38,697 nucleotides of DNA from Oceanospirillaceae bacterium (GTDB lineage: Bacteria; Pseudomonadota; Gammaproteobacteria; Pseudomonadales; Balneatricaceae). The notes beneath the pieces were generated by a model, which had not been told where the DNA came from, did no database searches, and saw only the letters and a program-made list of their open reading frames with translations. Below are positions 1 through 10,428 of the stretch, piece by piece. The stretch's first letter is position 1. The number at the start of each line of letters is the position of its first letter. The position numbers and the translations under genes are program-made. The stretch covers positions 1 through 38,697 of the forward strand of contig JAHEDZ010000026.1 in NCBI GenBank assembly GCA_024640955.1, read 5' to 3'.

Positions 1-1395
1 TGCTTGCTGCAGATCTGCCAGCGGTAAGCGCGGAGGGTCGCTGATAATTGCCGCTAGCTGGCCGCCGAGGGTTAGGGCGGCTAGGGATTCTGCGACAAGC
101 AGCAGGCGAGCGACGCGTGGCCCCGCAGGAATCTGACACATTCGCTTACCCACCTTACTCAGAGCCGGACGCTGATTACGCCGTTCGACGGCTCCAAGAG
201 AGCTGAGTTGATCTAGCGCGGCCTGCCAAAGAGTTTCAGACGGGCGTTCGATCCAATCTAAGTCACCAATTTGACTGACGCCCCAGCTCAGCAGAAGCAG
301 CAACGTATCGCTCAGATCGACCTGTGTTATTTGTGGCCGGTCGTGGTCGATAAGCTGGTGGTGCTGCTCGTCGCTCCAGAGCTGATAACAGACGCCTGCT
401 TGTACTCGGCCTGCGCGCCCCGCACGCTGCGTTGCGGTCGCTGCGCTGATACGCTCTGTTGCTAGGCGTGAGAGCCCAAGGCGCGGATCAAAAATTGGAC
501 GGCGCTCCAGGCCTGAGTCGATAACGCAGGTGACGCCAGGAAGCGTAATAGATGTTTGGGCAATGGAGGTGGCCAGTATAAAGCGCTTCTGGCCGGCTGG
601 TGCCGCGTTGAAAAGCTCCTCGACACCGGTGTCTTTGACCCCGGAGTAGAGCGCTTTAACGCTAATTTCTGGGCTATCGTGCCAAAGCTCATGGAGTCTT
701 CGTTCCAATTGGCGAATCTCGGCGCGGCCGGGCAGGAAAACAAGCACGTCTCCGTCGACGGAGAGCGCGCTGCGACAGCGACGCTCGAGTGCATCAAGCA
801 GTTCAAAGCGGCTAATCGGGCTGTTGGAGCGCTGGATATCAATCGGATAGCTGCGTCCGGGGCTGCTCAGGACAGGTGCGTTATCCAGCTGGCAGCTCAG
901 CTTTTCGGTGTCTAGGGTCGCAGACATAACAAGTAGCCGAAGTGGCTTGTCACGTAGCGCTGCTACCTCACGGCAGAGCGCTAGACCGAGGTCGGTGTGG
1001 ATACTGCGCTCGTGGAACTCATCAAAAATAACCAGTGAAACGCTGCTTAGTTCAGGGTCTGATGTCAGTCTGCGGGAAAGCAGCCCCTCGGTAATGACCT
1101 CGACTTTGGTTTCCCGGCTCACCTTGCGCTCCATGCGCATAGAGTAACCAATGCGCTGTCCCACCTGTTCGCCGAGCGACTGCGCCATAAATTGCGCCGC
1201 CGAGCGCGCAGCTACGCGCCGCGGTTCGAGCAACAGGATCTTGCCCTGGATGTACTCTTGCTCCATCAGCGCCAGAGGGACACGCGTCGTTTTGCCGGCT
1301 CCCGGTTCGGCCTGCAGAATAACCACTGAGTGCTCAGCCAGGGTCTGGGAGAGCTCCGGTAGGAGGTTATCGATAGGAAGCGGTTGTTTTTGCAT
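1..1395 (-). CDS. hrpB: ATP-dependent RNA helicase HrpB, N-terminal 465 residues (cut by window edge)
   Basis: The reading frame is open from an ATG at 1395 to the left edge, so only the N-terminal part of a protein normally about 800 residues long is present. It is a DExH-box superfamily 2 helicase. Visible motifs are a Walker A (EPGAGKTT, residues 30-37), the DEFH form of motif II (125-128), which distinguishes HrpB from the DEAH of HrpA, the SAT motif (158-160) and the motif VI arginine cluster QRAGRAGR (323-330). The family is predicted to remodel RNA or RNP using ATP; its substrate is not well established. The gene is divergent from the EamA transporter gene with only 55 bases between the starts, so the two promoters must be compressed into that gap. 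Confidence 0.93.
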   Translation of the reverse strand, partial: MQKQPLPIDNLLPELSQTLAEHSVVILQAEPGAGKTTRVPLALMEQEYIQGKILLLEPRRVAARSAAQFMAQSLGEQVGQRIGYSMRMERKVSRETKVEVITEGLLSRRLTSDPELSSVSLVIFDEFHERSIHTDLGLALCREVAALRDKPLRLLVMSATLDTEKLSCQLDNAPVLSSPGRSYPIDIQRSNSPISRFELLDALERRCRSALSVDGDVLVFLPGRAEIRQLERRLHELWHDSPEISVKALYSGVKDTGVEELFNAAPAGQKRFILATSIAQTSITLPGVTCVIDSGLERRPIFDPRLGLSRLATERISAATATQRAGRAGRVQAGVCYQLWSDEQHHQLIDHDRPQITQVDLSDTLLLLLSWGVSQIGDLDWIERPSETLWQAALDQLSSLGAVERRNQRPALSKVGKRMCQIPAGPRVARLLLVAESLAALTLGGQLAAIISDPPRLPLADLQQA

Positions 1396-1450
1396 GAGCG
1401 CAGTATATCGAAAAACGTTAACATAGGGTTTTACACTCCGAGCTCCCCGC

Positions 1451-2347
1451 GTGCGTACCCACCCTTTTAAAGCTGACTTGCTGCTAGTACTTGTGACGCT
1501 TTTGGCCTCCTCGAGTTGGATATTTTCCAAAGAGGTTTTGGCTGAGCTGCCGCCTCTGCTGTTTATGGGGTTGAGGTTTCTGTTAGCTGGGCTGCTGCTC
1601 GCAGCTTTTTCGATCGGTGAACTGCGTCGCTTTCATAGGCGTGATACTGGGCGGGTGTTGTTGGTAGGAGCCGTTTTTGCCGTTGGTATCACCTTCTGGG
1701 TGTTTGGGCTGCATCTAGGAACCCATCTTGGTGTTGGCGGCTTTCTAACGAGTATGGGTGCGCTGTTGGCACCGTTAATAGCGATTCTCTTTGGCGAGCG
1801 AGCAGGACGCGCTCTATGGCTAGCGCTGCCAATTGCCGGGTGCGGTTTGGCGGCGCTGTCGCTGGATTCTCATTTTGTATTCGGTATTGGCGAGTGGAGT
1901 TATCTCGCCTCGGCGCTCTTCTTTGCGCTCTTCATCAATTTAAGTGCGCGTGCCGCTGTAAAAACCTCGGTGATAGCACTGACGGCGATCCAGTTGGTGA
2001 CGGTTGGCTTACTGCTCATTCCGATCTCCTGGTTCTTCGAGAACTGGAACCTATCGGTCACAACCGGAATCTGGGGGTGGTTTGCGGCGAGTGTGCTGCT
2101 GGGTTCAGCGGCTCGTTTCCTCATTCAAACCTACAGCTTTAAATTGGCACCGGCGGGACATGGCGCGCTAGTTTTGACACTTGAGCCCGTATGGGTCGCG
2201 ATCTTTGCTGCTCTCTGGTACGCAGAGCGAATGGAGCCGATGCAGTTGCTGGGTTGTCTACTGATCTTTATCGCAGTTCTGACAACCCGAGCCAAGTCCC
2301 TCTATGCCTATGTACAGGCAATCAAGCACGCCAAGCAGGCGCGCTGA
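1451..2347 (+). CDS. EamA-family (DMT superfamily) transporter
   Basis: A 298-residue, very hydrophobic protein with about ten membrane segments in two tandem EamA halves (roughly residues 10-140 and 150-285), the usual size for drug/metabolite transporter proteins. The family includes exporters of amino acids and other metabolites; the substrate cannot be read from the sequence. The start is a GTG at 1451, chosen because it lies just before the first membrane segment and no better start is seen. The TGA stop at 2345-2347 directly abuts the stop of the convergent FAD oxidase gene, with no room for an intrinsic terminator between them. Confidence 0.88.
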   Translation: MRTHPFKADLLLVLVTLLASSSWIFSKEVLAELPPLLFMGLRFLLAGLLLAAFSIGELRRFHRRDTGRVLLVGAVFAVGITFWVFGLHLGTHLGVGGFLTSMGALLAPLIAILFGERAGRALWLALPIAGCGLAALSLDSHFVFGIGEWSYLASALFFALFINLSARAAVKTSVIALTAIQLVTVGLLLIPISWFFENWNLSVTTGIWGWFAASVLLGSAARFLIQTYSFKLAPAGHGALVLTLEPVWVAIFAALWYAERMEPMQLLGCLLIFIAVLTTRAKSLYAYVQAIKHAKQAR

Positions 2348-3721
2348 TTAGAGGTCGATGATCTTACCGGGGTTGAGTATGCCGGTCGGGTCAAACGCGC
2401 GTTTCATTGCGCGCATCATCTCCACTTCAACCTCTGAGCGGCAGTAGTGTAGGTAGTTCTTACGACCCAAGCCGACACCGTGCTCGGCTGAGACAGAGCC
2501 GCCGTACTCCTGCAGTAGGCTGTAGACCAGCTTGTCGACAGCCGGTTTATCATCAACCGGGCCCACGCAGAAGTGGATATTGCCATCACCCAGGTGGCCA
2601 AAGGTGAGGCAGGTATGAGATGAATACTTCTCGGCCAACATCTCATTGACTCGGCGGGTGTACTCCTCCATGTCGCGCAGTGGCAGTGAGATGTCGTATG
2701 CGATCAGTGGGCTGAGGTTCTCGACCATCGCATCGATATCATCTCGCATTGCCCAAAGGTCAGCGGCTTGCTGGTTAGTCTCAGCAATAACAGCATCCAC
2801 AATTACTTCCTGCTCGAGCAGTTCGCCGAGTACCTCAAGGAACTGCTCGCGGCCGCGTTCAGCGTCAACGCACTCAGACTCGACTAGCACATAGTAGGGG
2901 TAGTCAGCTTTGATGAACTCCTTGTTACGACCAGTCTCGGTCGTCATGAAGTTGTAGAAGGAGCTCCAGAGCGCCTCAAATGCGGAGAGCTTGCCCTCGA
3001 GTGTCTGTTTCAAGCAATTCAGCAGCTCGAGCACCGAATCAAAATCATTGCAGGCAACGAGGGCCGTCTGTCGTGCAGGGGCAGAGGGCCACAGGCGCAG
3101 TACTGCACGGGTAATAATGCCAAGCGTTCCCTCTGAACCGATAAAGAGCTGTTTGAGATCGTAGCCAGAGTTATCTTTGATGGTCTCGCGCATATTACTC
3201 ATCACACGACCATCGGCCAGTACAACTTCAAGGCCAAGTACCTGCGCACGGGCCATGCCGTATTTAACGACCTTATTACCGCCCGCGTTCGCGGCCAGCA
3301 TGCCGCCGACCTGAGCCGATCCTCGCGCACCCCAGTCCACTGCAAATAGCAGGTCTTCGGCAGCCGCGCGGTTCTGCAGTTCTTCAATCACTACACCGGC
3401 TTGAACGGTCACTGTAGCGCCCTTAGTATCTAGGCGCTCAATCTGATTCATGCGCTCTAAGCTCAGAACAAGATCACCGGGCTTACACTGCGCCCCCAGG
3501 GCTAGGCCGGTCAGGCCTCCATGAGGAACTACGGTTTGACCGGCAGCGTGACAGAGCGCCATCACCTGAGAGACCTCTTCAGTGGTCGTTGGGCGTACGA
3601 TGGCAACTGCAGGACAACTGCCCTGGCCCCAGCTATCGTTAGAGCGCTGAGAGACGCGTTCGTCCGCGATAAGACCGTTATCACCAACGATTTCGTGAAT
3701 TTTCTGCAGCAGTTCTTGCAT
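2348..3721 (-). CDS. FAD-linked 2-hydroxyacid oxidase/dehydrogenase (GlcD / D-2-hydroxyglutarate or D-lactate dehydrogenase-like)
   Basis: A 457-residue protein with an N-terminal FAD-binding PCMH domain (about 35-215), showing the glycine-rich HGGLTGLALGA stretch near residue 68, and a C-terminal FAD-oxidase domain. The latter has the metal/substrate-site signatures HLGDGNIHF and SAEHGVG. Length and motifs fit the GlcD/D2HGDH/Dld group, which oxidises 2-hydroxyacids and passes electrons to the quinone pool or an electron carrier. No GlcE/GlcF-like partner is adjacent, which argues against a classical glycolate oxidase complex. It follows the TSUP permease by 16 bases on the same strand and is probably cotranscribed, so the permease may import its substrate. 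The exact substrate is unknown. Confidence 0.88.
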   Translation of the reverse strand: MQELLQKIHEIVGDNGLIADERVSQRSNDSWGQGSCPAVAIVRPTTTEEVSQVMALCHAAGQTVVPHGGLTGLALGAQCKPGDLVLSLERMNQIERLDTKGATVTVQAGVVIEELQNRAAAEDLLFAVDWGARGSAQVGGMLAANAGGNKVVKYGMARAQVLGLEVVLADGRVMSNMRETIKDNSGYDLKQLFIGSEGTLGIITRAVLRLWPSAPARQTALVACNDFDSVLELLNCLKQTLEGKLSAFEALWSSFYNFMTTETGRNKEFIKADYPYYVLVESECVDAERGREQFLEVLGELLEQEVIVDAVIAETNQQAADLWAMRDDIDAMVENLSPLIAYDISLPLRDMEEYTRRVNEMLAEKYSSHTCLTFGHLGDGNIHFCVGPVDDKPAVDKLVYSLLQEYGGSVSAEHGVGLGRKNYLHYCRSEVEVEMMRAMKRAFDPTGILNPGKIIDL

Positions 3722-3737
3722 GGTCAGTTTCCAGATG

Positions 3738-4496
3738 TCAGGTCATTGTCAGCGCATCGTATCCCAGTTTGAGACCGGTTAAAAATAGGAATGCGTAACA
3801 GAGTTGGTAGAAGAGACGCTCATTGATTCGATTGTGCATGTAGATGCCAAGCCATATTCCAATTGGAGCGACTGGCGCAAGGACAAGAGCTGTTAGCAGT
3901 ATCTGTTGATCGAACAGCCCGAGGGATACATAAGGGATCAGCTTCACGTAATTTATGAAGGTGAAAAATATCACGGTCGTGGAGACATAAAGCGATTTAT
4001 CGAGACGAAGCGGTAGTAGATACATGTTGAGCGGAGGGCCGCCGGCGTGAACACTGAAACTGGTGAATCCTGCTAGAGAGGACCAGATGCTTGCTCTGAC
4101 CACATTGGGTTTCTTCGCAGGTGTTGGGCGCCTGCGAAGCACTTTGATCAGCGCATCAAAGCAGAATAAAAAGGTGAGTGTGGCTATCATAAATTTGATA
4201 CCGCGCTCGCTCATTAAATGAAAGCTAAAAGCTCCTGCCAACACCCCGACCAGTGCTGCTGGAAGAATCGGCTTTATAACACTGAAATCAAATTTTCCTC
4301 GAAACCCCCTAAGGGCAAAAAGATCCATAAGGCAGAGCACCGGCAGCAAGATTGCTGCTGCCGCCACCGGTGAAATCACCAGGCTGAGCATAGGTACTGC
4401 CACCATGCCGATACCGCCCCCAAAACCACCCTTAGAGATGCCAACAATTAGTAACGCCGGTATCGCCAGCAGGTAGAAGTTAAGATCTGTGATCAC
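3738..4496 (-). CDS. TSUP-family (sulfite exporter TauE/SafE) membrane permease
   Basis: A TSUP (PF01925) protein with about eight membrane helices. The signature ISKGGFGGGIGMVAVP lies at the N terminus and a related GFTSFSVHAGGPP motif lies mid-protein, marking the two internal repeats. I choose the GTG at 4496 (252 residues, the usual family length). The open frame runs up to an ATG at 4592, but that extension would cross the gatB terminator at 4529-4555 and overlap the gatB end, and it has no membrane character. The family carries sulfur-containing or organic anions such as sulfite, sulfoacetate and taurine-derived compounds, in either direction. It probably forms an operon with the downstream FAD oxidase gene. 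Confidence 0.85.
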   Translation of the reverse strand: MITDLNFYLLAIPALLIVGISKGGFGGGIGMVAVPMLSLVISPVAAAAILLPVLCLMDLFALRGFRGKFDFSVIKPILPAALVGVLAGAFSFHLMSERGIKFMIATLTFLFCFDALIKVLRRRPTPAKKPNVVRASIWSSLAGFTSFSVHAGGPPLNMYLLPLRLDKSLYVSTTVIFFTFINYVKLIPYVSLGLFDQQILLTALVLAPVAPIGIWLGIYMHNRINERLFYQLCYAFLFLTGLKLGYDALTMT

Positions 4497-4528
4497 AAAC
4501 GGGCCTCTCGTGGGGTGGGTTGGAGAGT

Positions 4529-4555
4529 AAAACCCCGGCCGCCAATGCGCCGGGG
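4529..4555 (-). terminator. Intrinsic terminator after gatB
   Basis: Read on the minus strand, a 7-base-pair GC-only stem (CCCCGGC at 4533-4539 pairing with GCCGGGG at 4549-4555, 9-base loop) is followed by four T (4529-4532). It starts about 20 bases past the gatB stop. Its position inside the 5' extension of the permease open frame supports the shorter permease start at 4496. Confidence 0.75.
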
Positions 4556-4575
4556 CTTGGAAAGCCTCTGTGAAC

Positions 4576-6027
4576 TCAGTCGCAGAGTGCATCCAGTTTT
4601 TTCTTCAACAGACCGGTAACGGCACCAGGGTTAGCTTTGCCCCCAGTTGCTTTCATCACCTGGCCCATGAAGAAGCCAATCATCTTGCCGCGCTTGTCTG
4701 GCTCAGCCGCTTTATATTGCTCAACTTGTGAAGTCGAGTTGGCGATGACTTCATCGATCACCTTCTCAATCGCACCGGTATCAGTCACCTGCTTCAGGCC
4801 TTTAGCCTCGATGATCTCATCGGCTGTACCGCCTTCGCTCCACATATGCTCGAACACCTTCTTGGCGATGTTGCCAGAAATCGTGTTGTCCTTGATGCGT
4901 TGCAGTAGACCGCCAAGCTGTTCGGCGTTTACTGGGCTCTCTTTAATGTCGGTGTCGTTTGCGTTGAGGTTCTTCGCAAGTTCGCCCATCACCCAGTTGG
5001 CCGCGAGTTTCGCATCCTTGGATGCAGCAACAACTGCCTCGTAGTAGTCCGCTTGTGGGCGGTAGGCTGAAAGCACGCCAGCATCATATTCAGACAGGCT
5101 GTACTCGCTGATGAAACGTTCACGGCGTGCATCTGGTAGCTCAGGTAGAGTTGCGCGAATCGCCTCTACATACTCGTCGTCGACCACGACGGGCAGCAGA
5201 TCAGGGCAGGGGAAGTAACGGTAGTCGTTAGCATCCTCTTTTGAGCGCATCGAGCGTGTCTCGTTGCGATCTGGGTCGTAGAGGCGGGTCTCCTGTACCA
5301 CCGTACCGCCATCCTCGATCAGATCGATCTGGCGCGCCACTTCGGTATCGATCGCGCGCTCAATAAAGCGGAAGGAGTTGATGTTTTTGAGCTCGGTACG
5401 TGTACCATACTCCTCCTGGCCTTTAGGTCGGATAGAGACGTTACAGTCACAGCGCATTGAGCCCTCGGCCATGTTGCCGTCACAGATACCGAGCGTAGTT
5501 ACAATCGCGTGGACCTTGCGTGCGTACTCTGAGGCCTCTTTCGAGGTGCGCATATCTGGCTCAGAGACGATCTCGATCAGCGGTGTACCGGCGCGGTTCA
5601 GGTCGATACCTGACATGCCGTGGAAGTCTTCGTGGAGTGACTTACCTGCATCTTCCTCAAGATGTGCGTGGTGGATTCGAACTCGACGGCTGCCGTCATC
5701 CGTTGTGATGTCGACATAACCCTCACCCACGACCGGCTTTTCTAACTGAGTCGTTTGGTAGCCCTTAGGTAGGTCAGGGTAGAAGTAGTTCTTACGCTCA
5801 AATACAGCGCGTTTGCCGATCTCGGCGTTGATCGCCAGACCAAACATGATAGCCATGCGCTGCGCATTTTCGTTAAACACCGGCAGTGTGCCTGGCAACG
5901 CTAGGTCAACGGCACAAGCCTGAGTGTTAGGCTCAGCACCAAAAGCGGTACTTGCGCCAGAGAATATCTTTGTCTGGGTTGAGAGCTGAACGTGGATCTC
6001 AAGCCCGATTACGGTTTCCCATTCCAT
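4576..6027 (-). CDS. gatB: Asp-tRNA(Asn)/Glu-tRNA(Gln) amidotransferase subunit B
   Basis: A 483-residue GatB, full length. The N terminus carries the family signature [10 protein letters not shown], the body is the GatB_N kinase-like catalytic domain that activates the misacylated tRNA with ATP, and the C-terminal part (about 330-480) is the GatB/YqeY tail domain that grips tRNA. With GatA and GatC it converts Glu-tRNA(Gln) and/or Asp-tRNA(Asn) to the correctly amidated form. It is the last gene of gatCAB, 11 bases after gatA, and is closed by a terminator. Presence of the operon implies that glutaminyl- or asparaginyl-tRNA is made indirectly in this organism. Confidence 0.97.
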   Translation of the reverse strand: MEWETVIGLEIHVQLSTQTKIFSGASTAFGAEPNTQACAVDLALPGTLPVFNENAQRMAIMFGLAINAEIGKRAVFERKNYFYPDLPKGYQTTQLEKPVVGEGYVDITTDDGSRRVRIHHAHLEEDAGKSLHEDFHGMSGIDLNRAGTPLIEIVSEPDMRTSKEASEYARKVHAIVTTLGICDGNMAEGSMRCDCNVSIRPKGQEEYGTRTELKNINSFRFIERAIDTEVARQIDLIEDGGTVVQETRLYDPDRNETRSMRSKEDANDYRYFPCPDLLPVVVDDEYVEAIRATLPELPDARRERFISEYSLSEYDAGVLSAYRPQADYYEAVVAASKDAKLAANWVMGELAKNLNANDTDIKESPVNAEQLGGLLQRIKDNTISGNIAKKVFEHMWSEGGTADEIIEAKGLKQVTDTGAIEKVIDEVIANSTSQVEQYKAAEPDKRGKMIGFFMGQVMKATGGKANPGAVTGLLKKKLDALCD

Positions 6028-6038
6028 GTCTTAACCCC

Positions 6039-7490
6039 TTAAATTCCCGCTGGTGTCTGTTTGTGCCAATCAGTGACCTGTTGGAACTGATGAGCGACGT
6101 TGAGCAGACGCGCTTCGTCGAAGTAGTTGCCGATCAGCTGCATGCCGACTGGCAGCCCTTCAACGGTGCCACAGGGCACCGACATACCGGGCAGGCCGGC
6201 TAGGTTAAGCGACAGGGTGAAGATATCTTCCATGTACATTGAGACTGGGTCGTTGTTCTTCTCGCCAATCTTAAACGCCGGATGCGGCGTTGTAGGACCA
6301 AGAATTAGATCAACCTCGTTAAACGCCGCTAGGAAGTCCTGCTGAATCAGGCGGCGAATCTGCTGCGCCTTGTTGTAGTAGGCGTCGTAGTAACCAGCAC
6401 AGAGCGCGTAGGTACCTACCATGATGCGGCGTTTAACTTCGGCACCGAAGCCCTCTTTGCGTGTGCGGGTGTAGAGATCCATAAGATCTTTTGGGTTTTC
6501 GCAGCGGTGGCCGTAACGCACTCCATCGAAGCGCGACAGGTTTGATGAGGCCTCTGCTGGCGCGATGATGTAGTAGGCTGGGATCGACATGCGGGTACGC
6601 GGCAGGCTGATCTCTTTAACAGTAGCGCCTAGTTTCTCGAGCTCTTTGATACCCGCTTGAACGCGTTCAGCAATAAGCGGGTCGAGGTCGTCGCTCATGT
6701 ACTCTTTGGGTACACCGATGCGAAGGCCGCTTATTGAATCGTTAAGTTTAGCGCTGTAGTCCTCAACATCACGCTGCGATGAGGTGGAGTCCATCTTGTC
6801 AAAGCCCGCCATCACATTGAGCATCAGTGCGCAATCTTCGGCGCTCTGCGCCATTGGACCGCCTTGGTCGAGTGAGGAGGCATAAGCCACCATGCCATAG
6901 CGTGAGACTCGACCATAGGTCGGCTTAATGCCAGTGATGCCGCAGAGCGCTGCCGGCTGACGGATAGAACCACCCGTATCTGATCCTGTCGCCGCTGGCG
7001 TCAGGCGCGCAGCAACTGCCGCTGCCGAACCGCCTGAAGAGCCACCGGGTACACGGTTAGTATCCCAGGGGTTGCGCGAAGCGCCGTAGAAGCTAGATTC
7101 GTTTGATGAGCCCATAGCGAACTCATCCATGTTGGTTTTGCCCAGCATCACAGCACCGGCCGCTTTGAATTTTGCAACGACGGTTGCGTCGTAAGGTGAC
7201 TCGAAGTTATCAAGCATCTTAGAGCCGCAACTGGTGCGCACACCCTCAGTGCAGAAGAGGTCCTTGTGAGCAATCGGTAGTCCTGTGTAGGTGCCAGCCT
7301 GGCCGGCTGCGCGCGCTTCGTCAGCAGCTTTCGCCTGAGCCAGTGCGATCTCTGGGGTAGTAGTGATAAATGAGTTGTACTGACTATCGAGCGCTGCAAT
7401 GCGATCAAGGTAGGCCTGGGTCAACTCCGTGCTGCTGACTGCACCTGAAGCTAGGTCTGCAGCCAGTTCGGTCAAACTTTTAGTATGCAT
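6039..7490 (-). CDS. gatA: Asp-tRNA(Asn)/Glu-tRNA(Gln) amidotransferase subunit A
   Basis: A 483-residue amidase-signature enzyme, the glutaminase of the GatCAB complex. The Ser-cisSer-Lys catalytic triad is visible as Lys76 (AHKD), Ser151 in the [12 protein letters not shown] loop and Ser175 in [13 protein letters not shown]. The spacing of 75 and 24 residues matches characterised GatA proteins. It releases ammonia from glutamine and channels it to GatB. It starts with ATG at 7490, 19 bases after gatC. Confidence 0.97.
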   Translation of the reverse strand: MHTKSLTELAADLASGAVSSTELTQAYLDRIAALDSQYNSFITTTPEIALAQAKAADEARAAGQAGTYTGLPIAHKDLFCTEGVRTSCGSKMLDNFESPYDATVVAKFKAAGAVMLGKTNMDEFAMGSSNESSFYGASRNPWDTNRVPGGSSGGSAAAVAARLTPAATGSDTGGSIRQPAALCGITGIKPTYGRVSRYGMVAYASSLDQGGPMAQSAEDCALMLNVMAGFDKMDSTSSQRDVEDYSAKLNDSISGLRIGVPKEYMSDDLDPLIAERVQAGIKELEKLGATVKEISLPRTRMSIPAYYIIAPAEASSNLSRFDGVRYGHRCENPKDLMDLYTRTRKEGFGAEVKRRIMVGTYALCAGYYDAYYNKAQQIRRLIQQDFLAAFNEVDLILGPTTPHPAFKIGEKNNDPVSMYMEDIFTLSLNLAGLPGMSVPCGTVEGLPVGMQLIGNYFDEARLLNVAHQFQQVTDWHKQTPAGI

Positions 7491-7509
7491 AAATAGATAA
7501 TCCGCCCGC

Positions 7510-7797
7510 TTACTCGATCACTTTAGGAACCAGGAAGAGACCTTCCTCGGTTGCTGGTGCCACACTCTGAAGCTGTTCGCGCTGATTCATCTCGCTCACC
7601 TCATCGACGCGCAGTCGCTGCTCGCCATCAAGTGGGTGAGCCAGGGGCTCTACTCCAGTGGTATCAATCGCCTGCATCTCATCAACGAGTTGCAGAATGC
7701 TGCTAAGGTTTTCGGTGTATTGCGGGATGTCCTGCTCATCGATAGCCAGGCGGGCCAAATAAGCAATACGTTCCACGTCAGATTGGTCGAGTGACAT
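7510..7797 (-). CDS. gatC: Asp-tRNA(Asn)/Glu-tRNA(Gln) amidotransferase subunit C
   Basis: A 95-residue GatC, typical length, with the family pattern at the N terminus ([13 protein letters not shown]) and the conserved VEPLAHPL motif near residue 65. It wraps around GatA and stabilises the GatA-GatB contact. It is the first gene of gatCAB; an AGGAA Shine-Dalgarno lies just upstream of the ATG at 7797. It is divergent from mreB across 208 bases. Confidence 0.95.
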   Translation of the reverse strand: MSLDQSDVERIAYLARLAIDEQDIPQYTENLSSILQLVDEMQAIDTTGVEPLAHPLDGEQRLRVDEVSEMNQREQLQSVAPATEEGLFLVPKVIE

Positions 7798-7923
7798 CGT
7801 TCCTGTCTCGTATTCAACGGGTTAAATAGCGTAAAAGCAGAATTACTTTTAAGTCAGTAATTTGCGCGCTTTAAAACGGTTTAAGTTAGCTTTGTAGGGG
7901 CGCTAAGGTATCACATTTGATCC

Positions 7924-9043
<1,120 letters not shown>

Positions 9044-9052
9044 ATAGAGGTT

Positions 9053-9079
9053 GAGGCTGAAGCTGTTGGTTTCAGCCTC
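9053..9079 (+). other. Perfect 9-bp hairpin between mreB and mreC
   Basis: GAGGCTGAA at 9053-9061 pairs perfectly with TTCAGCCTC at 9071-9079 around a 9-base loop. It lies in the 48-base mreB-mreC gap. No T-tract follows, so it is not a standard intrinsic terminator. It could act as a 3' end protector of a processed mreB transcript, or hold back mreC translation, since mreC has no clear Shine-Dalgarno after it. Confidence 0.6.
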
Positions 9080-9091
9080 GCTGCTACCGCG

Positions 9092-9943
9092 ATGATCTTT
9101 CGTAACGGTCCCTCAAAAGCACTCTTCCTGTTGCTGATTATGGCGGCACTCTTTGTTATCGCCCTAGACCTCAACTCGCCGAAATTTCGCGAGGGGCGTA
9201 GCTATGTCAACTTGATCATCACACCGCTGCAGTGGCTGGTTGATATGCCGGCGCGCCTGGCTGATAACGTCTCTGATGTTGTGGTTAGCCGCTCAACCTT
9301 AGTTGCTGAGAACAACCGCTTACGCACTGAGGCGCTAGAGCTGGAGCAGCGCGTACTGCAGAACGCCGCGCTTACTGCCGAGAATCGTCGCCTACGGGCG
9401 CTGCTCAATGCCCGCTCTCGGATCGATTCCGAAGTACGTTTGGCAGAATTGATCGGTGTTGATCCCAATCCGTTCCAGCACGAGATCCTGACTAACCTTG
9501 GCAGTCAGGATGGCATCACCATTGGCCAGCCAGCCCTGGATTCAGGTGGAGTCATGGGGCAGGTGATCTCAGTCGCGCCACTGATCAGCCGTGTAATGCT
9601 GATCACCGACTCACGTTCGGCTGTACCGGTTGAGTCGGTTCGTACTGGGTTTCGCTCAGTGGTTCTCGGTAACGGCAATCCCGACAGTCTGGAACTCGAT
9701 TTTGTGCCGGCGACCACAGATATCCGCGTGGGTGACACGCTATTTACCTCCGGGCTTGGTGGTCGCTTCCCTAAAGGCTACCCTGTTGCCGAAGTGACAG
9801 AGGTGACGCGCGACCCGGGCCGCCCCTTCTTGGTTATCAGAGCGATTCCTACCGCAAGGCTCGATAAGTCGCGTCATCTGCTGCTAGTAGAACGCCCCCC
9901 AGCGCTGTTGCCCGAACAGCTAAGCGAGGCGTCAGATGGCTGA
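9092..9943 (+). CDS. mreC: Rod-shape-determining protein MreC
   Basis: A 283-residue bitopic inner-membrane protein: short cytoplasmic N terminus, one membrane segment (about 9-27), a periplasmic coiled coil with many Glu/Leu/Arg residues (about 65-110), then the beta-rich MreC core. The LIGVDPNPFQHEILTN and GQVISVAPLISRVMLITDSRSAVPV stretches are typical of the family. It links MreB filaments to the peptidoglycan synthases in the periplasm. The start is the ATG at 9092; ribosome-binding complementarity before it is poor. Its end overlaps mreD by 8 bases. Confidence 0.95.
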   Translation: MIFRNGPSKALFLLLIMAALFVIALDLNSPKFREGRSYVNLIITPLQWLVDMPARLADNVSDVVVSRSTLVAENNRLRTEALELEQRVLQNAALTAENRRLRALLNARSRIDSEVRLAELIGVDPNPFQHEILTNLGSQDGITIGQPALDSGGVMGQVISVAPLISRVMLITDSRSAVPVESVRTGFRSVVLGNGNPDSLELDFVPATTDIRVGDTLFTSGLGGRFPKGYPVAEVTEVTRDPGRPFLVIRAIPTARLDKSRHLLLVERPPALLPEQLSEASDG

Positions 9944-10421
9944 GGCGCGTGGTGGCAGTCTCATCATTTTTGGCACCTTTATTATCAGTCTGTTTTTAAG
10001 TCAGTTACCGCTGCCAGACTTGCTGCGTTGGGCACGGCCAGAGTGGGTTCTCCTTTTTCTTGTCTACTGGGTGATGCGTGCACCTTCGCGGGTGGGGCTT
10101 TTCTATGCTTTTGGATTGGGCTTGCTGCTAGATCTAGCGCAGGGTGGCGTTACCGGGTTAAATGCACTCTCATTGACTCTGGTGGCTTTTCTGGCGCAGC
10201 TGCTCTACCGGCGTATGCGGATGTTCCCGCTACCGCAACAGGGGATCATTATCGCGCTGCTCACCGGGCTTAACCAACTCCTGCACTACTGGATGCAGGG
10301 TCTGACCGGTACGCACGGAGACTCCCTGCTGTTTCTATTGCCAGCTGTTTTTAGCGGACTGTTTTGGCCGTTGATTTTTGTCTTTCTCGACCGTCTCGCG
10401 CGGACTTTCGATCTAAACTGA
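9936..10421 (+). CDS. mreD: Rod-shape-determining protein MreD
   Basis: A 161-residue integral membrane protein with about five hydrophobic segments, the size and composition of MreD. The GLLLDLAQGGVTGLNALSL segment resembles the conserved family motif. It is part of the elongasome with MreB and MreC. It overlaps the end of mreC, implying coupled translation, and maf follows after 7 bases. Confidence 0.93.
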   Translation: MAEARGGSLIIFGTFIISLFLSQLPLPDLLRWARPEWVLLFLVYWVMRAPSRVGLFYAFGLGLLLDLAQGGVTGLNALSLTLVAFLAQLLYRRMRMFPLPQQGIIIALLTGLNQLLHYWMQGLTGTHGDSLLFLLPAVFSGLFWPLIFVFLDRLARTFDLN

Positions 10422-10428
10422 GTGCCGT

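Noticed and set aside
4497-4592. N-terminal extension of the TSUP permease to an ATG at 4592
   Set aside because: It would run through the gatB terminator hairpin and overlap gatB, adds 32 non-membrane residues, and exceeds family length.
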